Below, in pieces: positions 29,516 through 41,728 of a stretch of DNA of 64,000 bases. The notes under the pieces were generated by a model. It was not told where the DNA came from and made no database searches. It saw only the letters and a list, made by a program, of their open reading frames with translations. This stretch comes from Phytophthora hibernalis. Lineage: Eukaryota > Oomycota > Peronosporomycetes > Peronosporales > Peronosporaceae. The stretch covers positions 124,001 through 188,000 of the forward strand of contig JAAKBF010000244.1 in NCBI GenBank assembly GCA_012656075.1, written 5' to 3'. The position numbers and the translations under genes are program-made. Each line of letters starts with the position of its first letter. The first letter of the stretch is position 1.

Positions 29516-32500
29516 AAAATCCCCTGGGGCAAATACCGGGAAGTCGAGATTGCGCGGACGGAAGCACGTGTTGTATGGGTGCAACTCTGGACGAGTCACC
29601 CACCACACTCGCCAGGGTTCTTGAACGTCCAGGTCCTTGAGCTCAGCGAACCAATTCGAACGAGGTGGGAACATTGGCTGGTTGATCAACGAATGCGTAG
29701 GGACCGTGGGCTCAAAATAGAGTTCGGAGTCGAGACTCGGCGAAGGACCTTGAGCTTAGCGAGAACTGGCCGCAAGCCGGAGCGCGTCCTCGTACGACTT
29801 CATGACGATCCGCAACAGGTCGCCTCGGCGTTTACGCTCAAGGGTATACACTGCCCACAACTCATGGATGGCGGCGAACTCCGACACTGGCGAGCTTGGG
29901 TTCAGGTCTGGATGTAAACCCAACAAAACACTTGAGTCCACGATCCAGTGGTTCCTCTCCCAGAGAGCCACGAAAAGCTTGGTACGAGAATCGTGAGGTT
30001 GCGACCCGTCGAATTCCCGACTATCGCCCAAGAAACGATCCCAAGCGTCGCAAACGATCTTCAAAGGAGTCGTCGATTTCGCTGACTTCTTCTTGGAATG
30101 CAGACGTTGGCGGGATGCGTCAATCTCGCTCGCCGAGACAAAAATGGGAGTCTTCGGGAACTTGGCGAGGACTTGTTGGCATGGATGAGACGGATTAAAT
30201 ACATCCATCCACTTCCGAAGCCCATGGAGAGTAGTCGGCGTCGGCGCCACACTGGACTTGCCTCCGATATCCAGCATCTTGACTGGGGAAGGACATGCCA
30301 ACATTTTCGCCCAGCAACGAGCGGACCCATAATGGAAGAACTCCACGCTGCAAGTCTGACGCATCGAAGGAGTCTCCCGGGCCTCGCCCGCAACCGCCTG
30401 TGCTGCACGAGCACGCATCGTCGCGATTGGAAGCTTCGACGGTGCAGGCAATTCCACCATGCCGGGGGCTGTCGGAGGCTGACTTGGCGAAGGAACGCTT
30501 GGAATCTTCTTGGACGATCTCGACAATTTGGAACCGGTCGAACGCTTAAAAGCAGCCGGTGCCTTGCCCTTCGCAGGCGACTTGGCGACAGGAGCATCTG
30601 CCCGTGCCGTCTTGGGTACTGAATCTTTAGGCTTGGCCGCCTGAGAGACCGGGGCAACCTTGATCGACGACTTGGGACCAGAATCATTAACGATCGATGA
30701 GCTCTTAGCTTTTTGGCAGTCTGGCGAGAAGACTTGGGAGCTGCTCACTTCTTCGACGAACCCTTCGATCGAGGAGCTGGTGCAATCCCTCGCTTGACAG
30801 AATGTGGAGCTTTCGACGAGCATCGGCATATCTCTGTAGCTTGCCACGTGGAGGCGCCCGGTCCGTGAGGACCACGGTGCTAGCTGACGATGAACAGCTA
30901 TCCTCAGCTTCGATGTCCATAAGAAAATTTCGATGAGACATCCCGTTCGATGAGCTCACAGGAGAACCAACCGGCGACGGCTGAGAATTCGTCAGCGAAT
31001 CGCTGGTCGGACTCGGCGGGACTCCAAGCTCGATGTCACCAGAAAGGATGAACCCCGCCACCTTCAGCGAAGCTGGACTGGGCGAACCATCCAAAGCATC
31101 TTCGTCAGGAACATCTAACTCGGCGAGGACAGCCTCAGTAATGCAAGCAGAATTCTTTGCAGCTGCTCGGGAGGGGCGATGTCGAGGGGAGCCGAGAGGA
31201 GGAGACACCGTGGGGCTAGTCGAAGCAGGAGCGGAGACTACGGAACTCAGCGAAGGAGTCGCCACGGAAGTAGACGAACTCAACGAGACCACTACTGGAG
31301 CCGACTCTATCGACGAGTCAGTGGAGGCCATAGATCCAGATGCTGGACTCAGCGAAGAACTTATACGACCGAGTGAAGAGCTCGTGGTCAGAGATAAACT
31401 CACCCAAACAGCTGACGAACTCGCCAAGTCTGGATCAACGGAGCTCGACGGTCCTGCCCTGACTCGTCGACGTGGACATCAGTCTCATTAACTTTGACCG
31501 GGACCTCGTCGTGAGGAGGACTCAGCGAGTGTCGCTGGGGATAATAACCGCTCGAATTGGCCCGACTAAGACCAGCCGCCGGAGAGCAGAGGCGACGCCG
31601 CCCTGGAATAGGCAGCGAAGGCGCATGCTCAGCGACCACTTCCACCAGGAGCAAAGTCGTCGATGCGTCGAAACCCTCCTCGCCAGGTACGGGACGCTCA
31701 AACTCGCGTCGAGAAACACTCTTAGACCGGCTGCCGTCGGATTCGGAGGGTTAGAATACCGACGGAGGCGTTCGGCCGGAGTCAATGTCTTTAGTGGCGG
31801 GCTCCTTAGCTGAGAGAACGAACGGCGTCTCCGGTGGCGCGACTCCGACTTAGACCGCTTGTGGCGTGATGAACTCGGCGAAGACACAGATGAGACCGCG
31901 GAGAAAGACGGAGAAACCACCAACGCTGCACTCGCCGGGGTAACATTAGCCGAGCTCGCCGAAGCTGGAATCGCTGAGCCCGAAGATACTCCGCTCGACG
32001 AGCTCGCTTGGCGGAGAGAGAGTAACTTCGCAGGGCCGACGCGAAGAACGAAGCTCCAACGATTCGGGGAAGCGCTCGGCGAGTAGCCGACAGAGACGAG
32101 CGTTAATTTGGAGGTCCCTAGGATCCAGTCCCGGGACATCAACGCCACCCATAGCAGCGACAGCCAAGTGCGGATCGTATACGTGGCAGCGACCGCGGAG
32201 AGCGATAACACGTTTCTGGCGCAGGACGGTACCCTGCAGCGACTCGATCGTTCGACGAGCTTCTCGGAGGGCATGATCACCACTGGAGCAAAGCAAGACT
32301 GTGGCCTCCTGGAGCTAGCGATAATAAGTGGAAGCCACTCCGTGAAGAGTGGTGAACTCCGCCTTGATCTCAATAATCTTCTGACCCAGGCTTGGACAAG
32401 TCCAATCGCGATTCTCGAGCTCAGCATGAAGCTTCCGAATAGTCGCCTCGGCAGCCCGGGTACGGTCGCTTTGCTGAGCAACAATGGTCCGGGACTCCGC

Positions 32501-33546
32501 CGTGAGCTGGACGATCATCTTGTTGAACGACTCAGTTATCTCGGTCGAACGTAAGGAACTCGAGCGATAAATTTCCAGCTCTTTCGTGACGGTACCCAGC
32601 TGGTGGCGTAAGGAGGCTGACTCAGCGATCGCTGACTCCATTCTTTTGTACCGAGCAGAGGCCACTCGCTCAGATTTGGCGAGCTTGGTCCGAAGCTCGG
32701 CGATTTCGGCAGACACATCCGGGAAAAGGCACAACATCACGTTGCTACGCAGCCAAGATGGAAGCTGGCGATTTTGCCCCAAGAATGGCCTGGCGAGTTG
32801 AAGCGTCGGCGGATGGAGGAGAACTGGTCAGCGAAAACGAGACCAGCTGAGCGAGAGAAGCATCACGCTGTCTCTGCTCTTCTCCCTGATGAGCGAGAGC
32901 TCGACGGAACCCAGCGAGGCCATCGGAATCGCCTGCCGCGAGATTCGCCGAGTCACCCTCTGACTCAGTTAGCGTAGCTGATCTACCGGCGATTTCCACT
33001 GATGAGCCCGGCGACTCCGACCGAGCCGAAGTATCAGCCTGCTGAAGACCGTGTGCGCCCTCAGCAGCGGGCGTACGGGCTTGGCTAGACCCAGCGACGG
33101 AAGAATCCGGCGGGCCCAGCGAGTTTGTCAAGTCGACCAGATCCTGAGACTCCATCGATGAGTCGCTAAGCGGGTCCGAGCAAAGAAACTTGGGCGTGGA
33201 GGTCCAACGACGCACGAACAGCGCCCCTGCAACAGCGCTCGAGGGATTGAGGAGCAGATATGTTCGCGGAGAAGAACCAACTCGACGAAACGGCGGTGGC
33301 TGTAAGTCCACAACGGGAAGCTGCTAAGCGCACACACGTGGCGGGTTAGATGACCATCGGTGAGGCCTAGAAGCATGCCAAGCGCGGGAGGCGTACCTGG
33401 CCAACGAGATGAGCAATGGCGTCCTCGACGGGCTTCCTGAAGGTGACAGCACTTGACTCGACGAGATTTCCAACTGAAGGAAAGTTGGAGAGCGGAGTGA
33501 TGGCCGAGACACTCACCAGCCTGGATCGTATCACGCCCGGGGCAGT
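29516..33546 (-). CDS. Element C large protein (pol-less LTR element), frames broken
   Basis: Read 5' to 3' on the - strand: a possible first exon (VESSAVTFRKPVEDAIAHLV), a likely intron at 33396-33324, a Ser/Pro-rich segment (33311-32745), a coiled coil (32782-32315; EIAELRTKLAKSERVASARY, VTKELEIYRSSS), Ser-rich segments (32300-30705), then a C-terminal region (30847-29756). The C-terminal region carries LRKWMDVFNPSHP, KIVCDAWDRFLGD, LFVALWERNHWIVDSSVLLG and ELWAVYTLERKRRGD. There is no gag, protease, RT or integrase motif. The same architecture recurs in element E. I do not recognise a named family. Several frame changes are present. Confidence 0.55.
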
Positions 33547-34112
33547 TGTGGTGTAGGGAAATCCCGTTTTGGTGACCCTACACTAGGGATGCCTAAGTTG
33601 GACTCAGCGAAGGACGGACTCAGCGATAATCGACTCGGTGATAATCGACTCGGCGAAAGTTGGACTCGGCGAAAGTCGACTTGGCAAGAATATGCCTCGA
33701 GGGAGATATACCAACTGGGGGAATAAATCAGGATCTGGACGAAGAGTCGCCGAGAGGTAGGAAAACAGCTCGCCACCAAGGTACGGAGCTGAGCGAAGAG
33801 TCGCAGGGAGATCTGTAACGACTCCATTTCATTATATATATTTGTATAGGACTGATAGAAGAACATAGGGAAGAGCCCGAAGGGGCTCTCCAAAGACATA
33901 GAGATAACAATCAGAGCAGAATTTTCTAAGTCCAAGAACAGTGTACACTTTTCCGGTAAGTCCCTGCGTGGGCTGGATTATGCCTGCCGTCGTTCCCCGA
34001 GAGGCATAGCTTGTAGGGGAGCCGTCTGGTAGCACCTAGAGATCAAGGTCGGCCCGGGGTGGGCACTTCTCGCTACTAAGCGAAGACAAGTCTCTTCGAT
34101 ACGACGAGCCGG
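33547..34112 (-). repeat. Element C 5' LTR (high-coordinate end approximate)
   Basis: On the - strand it ends CCCTACACCACA at 33547, like the ends of the A and B LTRs, and is followed by a possible primer site ACTGCCCCGGGCGTGATACG. A TATA-rich stretch (ATATATATAATG on the - strand) lies near 33830. The upstream end is placed where element B pol similarity starts (34115). No second C LTR was found in the window. Confidence 0.6.
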
Positions 34113-34114
34113 TG

Positions 34115-34354
34115 GGTCTCCGGCCGGCTCATTGTCGGCAGCATCGACCGCTTGCGCTTCGTCGCGTTGTTCCAATATTCGGTCCCAGCTTTGAGCACAG
34201 GTCAGACGCTCTGCGTTATCATCTGAGCTGTCGGGCGGGCGACCTTGCACATCTCGGGGAAGTGGGTAAGCAACTTTTTCCACTGCCGGAGGTTGCTTCG
34301 CCAACAATTCCTGGTACAACTCTACCTCCTTGTCGTACAGCGTTTTGTCTCGCG
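34115..34354 (-). repeat. 240-bp pol duplication, right copy
   Basis: This is continuous with the protease side of element B on its right and with element C on its left. It matches 28426-28665. Confidence 0.9.
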
Positions 34355-34529
34355 ATTCGGCATAAGCAATCACTTGTCACGCTTGGTACTTCCTCGAGTA
34401 GAGTTGAACGTACCCTGCTTCGATCGGCAAGTCTCCATGTGGAAACTGGAAGGTGTACTGGACAGAACACCAAGTTATCAGTGATATTCGTCATTCGAAC
34501 CTGCTGCGGTTGGCCTCGACGAAACCTCG

Positions 34530-35255
34530 TTATGGTTGGTACCAAGTAGTCCGTCCGTCGAATCCACAATGTATGTGTCTCCAGTGCTGGTTTCGTCTCC
34601 GTAGTTGGAATTCATCCCATTCTCGTCCAAGTATCGTCAATTCTTCGGTTGGACCGCCGCAAATATGCCCCTGTCCAGGTTTACCTTCTTCAATCATATT
34701 CTGGGTCTTAATCAACGGGATCCTAACCTCGTCAGGAAGCTTGACAGTAGCATGGAACAAGTCGAGTCTGATGCCGGCCGGTACCATAAAGTCCGTGCCG
34801 AGCACCACGTCGACGCCAGCGCTGTGGTCCATAATCCATAGCTCGAACTCGTAAACTCGTTCCCAACCCAATGTCACCTTGACGAGCGTCCGGCGCGTGG
34901 TGGCCATTTTGCCTTTCTTAATTCCTTGCACTTCAAGTCGCCGGTCGCGGTTTGGATCATTCCGTAGTTTCAGCCGCTTTGACATCTTCGTAGTTATGCC
35001 ACTCATATTTGCTCCGGTGTCAAGCAGTATCCGCGTTCTCGTGTCGTTCACTGCTTCTGTTACCAAAGCTCTCATCCTCACCCTCCGGTCGAACTTCTGA
35101 GATGACCACCACCCCAGTCGCTCTCCCGGCAGCAATCTAACCGTCCTGGCGAGCCCTCGATGCGGTTTCTCCTCTGCTGCCGCACTCGAGACCCAGGTCT
35201 CGACATCACCTGGTTCACTTTCTTCATCTCCCATCGCATCCACCGAGGTTTGCAC
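34530..35255 (-). CDS. Element B aspartic protease segment of pol
   Basis: This is an open frame of 241 codons containing RILLDTGANMSGITTKMSKR with the expected DTG catalytic triplet, then VYEFELWIMDHSAGVDVVLG and TDFMVPAGIRLDLFHATVKL. It is the retropepsin domain of a Ty3/gypsy polyprotein and is the intact counterpart of the NTG-mutated copy in element A. It continues in another frame toward the linker at 34219-34569. Confidence 0.85.
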   Translation of the reverse strand: MQTSVDAMGDEESEPGDVETWVSSAAAEEKPHRGLARTVRLLPGERLGWWSSQKFDRRVRMRALVTEAVNDTRTRILLDTGANMSGITTKMSKRLKLRNDPNRDRRLEVQGIKKGKMATTRRTLVKVTLGWERVYEFELWIMDHSAGVDVVLGTDFMVPAGIRLDLFHATVKLPDEVRIPLIKTQNMIEEGKPGQGHICGGPTEELTILGREWDEFQLRRRNQHWRHIHCGFDGRTTWYQP

Positions 35256-36456
35256 CTCTTTCCTTTTCGTTTTCAGTCGTTGTCACTCCATTATCATCAT
35301 CATTATTCGGCCAGTTGCACTTAACCACGAACGCGAAGATACAATCTGCGTCGACCGCGGGCTCGGCTAACTGTGGCAGCCCGTTAGGGACCAACCCAGT
35401 TTCAGTTGGCGGGCTGCCTAGTTTAAATGTCGAATATGAGAGAGTGGAGTTCTGGAGAGAGGTCTTTCTTGTTGACCTTGCTCTTGACGAGGTTTGCAAG
35501 TTCTTGGAAAGCTTCGCACTTGCCTGCATCGTGCACATGCTTGCAGAGCTTGCAGCGCTTGTAGCAGCAGTAGTGAACTGAGTGGGTGAGGCCACCGCAG
35601 GCCGCGCACGAACCAAATCGGCAGACATCACGTCGGTCTTGACTACGGGGACGGTCACCCCTTGGCAGACGATTGTCGGACCGTCTATAGGTCCCGTCTG
35701 CAGCAGCTCGTCGTTCAGTTTCATTGGTCGCAGCGATGTGTCGGTCCTCGCCTACGGAGACATTGTCGTCATCCGGTTCATCGTCGTGGTGGTCCGGCCA
35801 AGACTCTTGCTCTTCACCCTCGTAATCTTCTTGTTCGTCCCCGAGTACTCGGTATGGTCACCAATTGGATCTCGGACTTGGAGCGCAGCAATTAGGTCCA
35901 TAACCGTGGCGTCGGCCAGCATTACACGCGGCGGAATTCGGTAGTCGTTGCGACGGGTATCGCCGGGACGTCGATCGTCACGTCGTTGAGAGCCGTCACG
36001 ACCTCGGGGTGGGTCACGGCTCCGGCCGGATGACCTTAGCTGAGATGCGGTCCTCCATCTTCAAGATCTCGTTGATCATGCTATCAAGATTGTGTATGTC
36101 ACTGACTTGCAAGTGTCCGAGACGATCTTGGAGGCTTTTGTCGCCGCAGGTCTTCAGGAAACGTCGGACGTGATCCTTTGCCTCTCGACCATCGTTAGTA
36201 AATCGAACACCGGCATTCCGGGCATAGCCATTAAGTCAGTTCAGGTAGTTAATGTGCTCCTTGTCTTTGCTCTCCGCTGAGTAGTACCGATCCTTTGCCG
36301 ACTCGTTATACTGCGAACAATAGTACCTGATGAACTCTGCTTTGGGAGTTGACGATACCAGTGAAGGGCTCCGTCTCGTAGACTCAGCTCGAACGCCATA
36401 CACCACTCGTTCGGTGGGGTATGCGTTCCTTTCATCTCGTACACGAACGCTCGGAG
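35256..36456 (-). pseudogene. Element B gag, C-terminal part
   Basis: Capsid-type sequence (WLRAFVYEMKGTHTPPNEWC, SLRDGALHWYRQLPK) lies next to the hAT insertion. A Cys-rich nucleocapsid stretch with QACARCRQ follows near 35500, but in shifted frames. The frame joins the part at 40405 when the hAT element and one copy of its target duplication are ignored. Confidence 0.7.
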
Positions 36457-36830
36457 CCACTGCACAGGGGTTCGGAGCATTGGTCACTTCAGTCGTATAG
36501 CTGATCCTAATACACCCTATCCTGGAAAATCGTCCTGTATCAAGTGGTATTGATCGCATACCAGTTATATTTGATCCTGATCCTGATACAATGATACATG
36601 TATTTGATACTACCGATATATACATGTAGTACATGTACAGTGTGTATTATCCATCATGGGCAGACAAAGGAGGAGGAAATATCTCCGAGTGGATATCCCC
36701 TCAGACTATTCTTGGAGACGACTGAATGCAACCCATTCACTTTCCCAGGTTGAAATTCCAAAAACATCAAAATGTCACGTTACCGTTATAGTTGTCTCTG
36801 GCGTGTGAGCCCGAGTAGCAGGGGCATCAT

Positions 36831-37124
36831 TTGAAGTTTGGCGTCGTCGAGATGAAGCTCCGCAGTGGGCTCTCGCGTGGTGAAGAGACTGGGACGAAGA
36901 AACTAGCGCTGCCGAAGAAGGTCGGACGCCCGCGCAAATCTGGAAACCGCACCTGGTCCAAGTGCGGTCTCAAGCTGAAAACGCCCCAAGGCCTGAAGAA
37001 GCACCTCGCCCGGAAGCTCAAGTGCTATCGGTGCTCTGTTGCGGCTAGAGTGGCCGCGCGCAAGGAAGCGAGACGCTTGGCAAGCAAGAGCTACTACGCT
37101 AGAAAAGTCGGGTATTCCTCTTGA
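36831..37124 (+). CDS. Small basic ORF with AT-hook inside the hAT element
   Basis: A 97-residue frame on the strand opposite to the transposase. It holds LPKKVGRPRKSGNRTW, a good AT-hook core (GRP flanked by Lys/Arg), followed by a Cys/His-containing segment (SKCGLKLKTPQGLKKHLARK, then LKCYRC) that is close to a C2H2-like finger. The composition is very basic throughout. Inference: a DNA-binding accessory protein of the transposon or captured host sequence. The first codon is an ATG at 36831 and no introns are evident. It could also be chance coding in a non-coding part of the element. Confidence 0.4.
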   Translation: MKFGVVEMKLRSGLSRGEETGTKKLALPKKVGRPRKSGNRTWSKCGLKLKTPQGLKKHLARKLKCYRCSVAARVAARKEARRLASKSYYARKVGYSS

Positions 37125-37869
37125 GGCGTGGAAGAGCATGTTCCCCACTGCACGCGAGGTCGAACGCTATCGTTCTTCGCTGTAAGAAACCATACTGGTG
37201 CTAATGGCAGGCCATCGAAGGTAAGCTGCAGTGAGCCACACTACATGCCAACAGAATACAAAAAATGCAGCAGAATAAAAAGAAACTAGTGGTGATAAAA
37301 TGTTCTGGCAAAGATAACTTCAGCTTTTCAATACAAATCGTTTTTTGTTATTGTCGTTCTTTTGAGACCTTGGAGAACCATGTTTTGCTTGCTATCGAGG
37401 ATTTTGTTCGAGATCATTTTTGGCTCATTTATCACCCATTCAGGCGTGTTTATCACCTGTTCCAGCGTAAATATGACCAAAACCAGAACAATTATCATCA
37501 GAAATGGAGTGGTTATCATCGAGTTTAGATACAAAAATATTGAGCTGAGTGAAATATGCAGAGCATCGTATCACTCGGGATCTATCGATCAGTTCTACTT
37601 ACTTACTGCCTTGCTGAAAGCTCTTATATTGCGCGAGTTTTGTATAACGAGAGAACTCATTATACTTTTGTGACAATCATTTGAAAAGTTTATTAAGTGA
37701 ATATTTTCTGCTATCTCTTAAAATGTACATGTTCTGCTAATTCCCTGTTGAACAGCGCAAGCTGCCGTCATTCGAGCCGCTGTCCGACCTTGATATTGAT
37801 CGTTTGAAGTATATGTGGCTGACCGATGTTGACCTTCCAGGGGCTTTGCTCAATGTACTCGTGCTAGCT

Positions 37870-40123
37870 CTACCTGCTTCTTGGTTCTTCTTCAGCTTTC
37901 TTCTCGTTCAGAAGACATTTGTACTCCGGCCAGTTCGCCTTCATAAGGCAGAGCACCTCAGGCCGGTCGTCTTCTAGACGTGTGCGCAGCTCGTTCACGA
38001 CGTATCCACTTAAGCTGAATAAGCGTTCTTGGGCAGCCGTCGACAGGGGGTTCCAAGGTAAATTCTTGCTAAGATAGCAATAGAAGGATAGTCTCTCTCT
38101 CCGTTGTCTCTGAACCCCTCCAAAATGTTAACTTGTTTGTAGAGTTGAAGTGCGTTGTACTTTTCGTCCTTCGATTCACATAGACATTTCACTGACATAT
38201 TTTTCCATTGGTTCCACGCATGGCGTGCCTCAAGAACGAGATCTTCATGTGCGGCCCTAATTTCAGAGTTAATGGACGGAGCTTCGACATCCAGTACGGA
38301 GCCGAATGCCTCACTCGAACTCCAGCAAGTTTGGTCTACCACGGAATGTGAATCTACATCCATCGACTTGTTTTGATCAACGGTTTTTTGCTAAGTTGTA
38401 GCTCCTTGAATATGAAATCATGTTCAAGTTGAAGTTCACGCTCTGCCTGCAGTAGATCTTGAGTGTCCGATACAATGACGGCAGCTTTGGACTTGATGAG
38501 GGGGTCCAAAAGCAACGCTTTGATTTCATTTGAGTCTTCTTGGGGGAAGCGTACAGCCAATTGCTGTTGCAATCGCTCTAAACACAGCTTGCCACCACTT
38601 GAAAAGTCACGTTTACATTTTGCAATTATCTGTTGGGAAAATTCATTGCCAGTAGGGCTCGGCCTCTCCAGCGTTAAGCACTCCATTGCCTCCGATTCCA
38701 ATGCCAGGGACAACATCTTGCGAAAAAGCAATACATAGGAAGAGGCTACACCTTGCTTCTGAACTTCACCGAGGCTAAACTGTGCAAGCTGATCTGTAAT
38801 ACCTTCCATATCAGTAACTAAAATCCAGTCATTCATAGAGAGAGACTCCCACACTGAAAGTTCGCTTGGAGATGCGCTCTCGAAATATTTGCAAAACGCG
38901 AAGTAGGACAACCATACGGTTCCTTGAGTTTCTTCAGTTTGGCCACTGGTAACGGAGCGTTAAAAAATGTAGCCAAGTCACGAAGTTTCTGAATGACGCG
39001 AATCCCTTCACGAAATTCACCACCAGGAGTAACAACTTCACGCCCCTTGTCTCGTGTGTTCTATTTCAGCCCAAGTCCATACAGAAGACATAGGCTAAGA
39101 AGGTGCATCAGATAGTCAACTTGGTCTGTGCTTTCGAAGTGATCAGACACATTTTTCGCAGATCCGGTAGTATCGCTCACAATAAACTGAGAGAATTTAT
39201 CGATATCCAAACCATATCGCGCCTGGATACCCGATTTTATATCCTTCGCGACACTTGCCGCCGCATGGCCATTCGGGGTTGGCATAGCTAGCGAATTACC
39301 CTTAATCGCCACTTTGAGTCGATGAAAATCACTGTCACCCCTATAATGTTCACGTTTGCTGCGTTCGTCCACAAATCATGCAGTACAGCTAGAAATGATT
39401 GTCCTAGAAACTTGTCGAGCTCGGCGTAAAGTGTTTGTGCAACAAGCTGCACGAAGCAATTGAAGTCTCCTTCAGCAAAATCATAAAATATTTCTCGAGC
39501 TGGAAGTGTCATGTGAGGTTGGTTTGATAGACGCCGAACAAAGTGCAACAACTCTTTGTTTTGCAGTATTGTATACGGCAATCCTGCTGACAGCAACCAC
39601 CTAGTAGACAAAATCCTAACTTCATCGGTGCTGGTAGCCATAGCTTCTTGAATTGTCCGCTGTTTCTTGATCTTAGGCTGGGCTTCTTGTGTAGCACCTG
39701 TGGAATCTTCATGCAGCTGAATTCACCCGAAACTTTGTCTTTCCTCTCTTTCTCCAATTCAATCGAAAACGGATGATCTAAATGCGCTCGCAGCATGTGT
39801 TTCTTGGCGTTCGACGTGGTTTTGTGGCGCATTAAACACGTTTTCCATGCTGTTGCAGTCGGATCCGAGGTCTTGCACTTTTCCGCACAGACAAGGCAAA
39901 TGTGTGTGAACGGGCTGTCGGGCTTTAACGGATCAGGTAGTGTCTCTGCGAGCTTGTGAATAAACGTCCATACAAGCGTTAACATGTTTTGGCTGAGGTG
40001 CTTGACCGAAACAGGGATGCCATATTGGTCAACATCCGCATCTTCCTCCTCTGCGTCGGAAGCAACATGATCCGGTGGGGCATTTGAGCCTGCGGTGCCC
40101 TCGGTGGGCAGCTCGTCCTCCAT
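37870..40123 (-). pseudogene. hAT transposase, degenerate
   Basis: The start ATG 40121-40123 leads into an acidic N-terminus and a BED-type zinc finger (ICLVCAEKCKTSDPTATAWK, then MLRAHLDHP). The middle retains VATSTDEVRILSTRWL-like, WTNAANVNIIGVTVIFIDSK and the later KVAIKGNSLAMPTPNGHAAA. The C-terminal dimerisation region is clear at 37870-38150 (YPSIAILARIYLGTP, then QERLFSLSGYVVNELRTRLE in the next frame). At least four frame changes or stops divide it, so the element cannot move itself, although its ends look usable in trans. Confidence 0.75.
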
Positions 40124-40404
40124 GACTCTCCGACGGAACTTCTCGATTGGCTAATGAGCGGCTGTGCTGTGCTATCTTTTGTCGTTCAAGAGCAAGTATA
40201 ACTCGGCGTTGCGGCCGAAACTGATTACACATCGATAGTATCTAATCCAAGACTAGAATGTATCAATGCAGTCCATCGACTGGATCAATGATCCTGATCC
40301 ATCGTGTGATCCGAGATGATCCTGATCTTGATACAGGTAAGCATTCATACAGTATGTGAATACAGGACTAGTATCAGCCGATGCTCCGAACCCCTGCCAC
40401 TGCA

Positions 40405-41686
40405 TCGAATTTTCTTGCTTGTCGCGGAGCCCGAAGTATTGCTTGATTTGAGCAAGAGGTAAGTGCGTCGCAATTTCAAGTTTCGGCGTCGACTATATGC
40501 TTATCATATCGCTGGCTTCCCGCATTTGTCGCGCAAACTCCGCTGCCATGTCATCATCTTCTCCTTCCGAATCCAGCAGGTCACGTCCATCATCCGAAGA
40601 GTCATCATTACCAAACAGTCTGCAACCAGGACGTCGTCCGGATTCGCGTTTCGACTTCAGTGGTGCATTTGAGACCTCGGTCTCACGGCAATACGTGCCG
40701 TACGTTTAGCCGAGCGAGGTGTCACTATGTGCGAGTCTTGGAAGTACGGGGGCGCTCGGTTGAGGTGGCAAATGCTCCACCCGCCTGCCTTTTATCCGCA
40801 TCGGTGTTTTCTCGTTTCTTGGGTGTCTAGGGCAACGGAACAGTCGCCGGGTCTATCACCTCTCCAACTCGGCGTGCCACGGGCGGCCTTTTGGTACGAC
40901 TGGCACCGAACGCGATGCGCAGCTTCTTTTCCATTTCTGCAGATCAGCTCCGGCGTCTGATGCTGACCATTCTCTCCCCACAGCGTCAGATGAATACGTC
41001 TGAGCTTCTAAGCCCATTGCCATAAGGAGAGAAACCGTGTCGTCAGCCTCTTGACGAGAGCTCGTTGAGTTCACCGGCCACACAATTGCGTTGCTTATGT
41101 CCTCCGAGGCAGCTTGACGAACAGGTTTCGGCGTGAACATCGGTATCCAGGCGCTGTCCGTCCTCATCATCTCGAGACATCGGCCGAGGACCTTGTTCGC
41201 GATTGGAGTGTCACCATTGATTGGTGGACGGTTTCTACGCGGCGGGGCCGAGGTCGTCTCCATCCTCGCGGGCACCCGTTCTTCATCATCTTCATCGTCA
41301 TCTTCTGCACATTCTGGCTCGGGCCCTGCAACCTCGTCTAGCTCATCCGCGAGGTTCCGCGTCAGCGACCGCAGTCCTCCACTGCCTGTCACTACCAGCC
41401 TCACATCTTCCAGGGAATCGGGCGTCACCATCGCTGGCTCGTTCACCTTCTCCTCCAGGTCATCATAGTCGTCATTGGCGTTGAGATCGTCCGGTGAGTC
41501 CTCGAAGCTGACCGAGCGCTCGGCAATGCCTGCCGTACGCGGGGCCACTGGCGGTAAGTCCGAAGGCTCGCCACGGTTGTTGTCGGATTTCATCGGAGTA
41601 GCTGGTACCACTGTCGATTCTTTCGCCATTTTCTTCTCTCTCACACTTGTTTTTGCTCGTAACTTGGTTGTCAGCAAACACGCCAC
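40405..41686 (-). pseudogene. Element B gag, N-terminal part
   Basis: The frame resembles the gag start of element A: MAKESTVVPATPMKS, then LTRNLADELDEVAGPEPECA and an acidic stretch. It continues through CLEMMRTDSAWIPMFTPKPV to about 40856, after which the frame changes before the conserved LPLAQIKQYFGLRDKQENSM next to the hAT insertion. Primer site and LTR B lie directly upstream. Confidence 0.7.
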
Positions 41687-41728
41687 AACACACAGAAGGT
41701 CACACCAATCCCGGGTCGCGGCACCTGT

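Larger units (their letters stand above)
36465..40396. mobile_element. hAT DNA transposon, 3932 bp, with 8-bp target duplication
   Basis: The ends are perfect 16-bp inverted repeats: CAGGGGTTCGGAGCAT at 36465-36480 and its complement at 40381-40396. They are flanked by the identical 8-bp sequence ccactgca at 36457-36464 and 40397-40404. An 8-bp duplication and CAGGG-type ends are standard for hAT. It inserted into the gag gene of element B; removing it restores the conserved DKQENSMQWLRAFVYEM junction. Confidence 0.95.
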
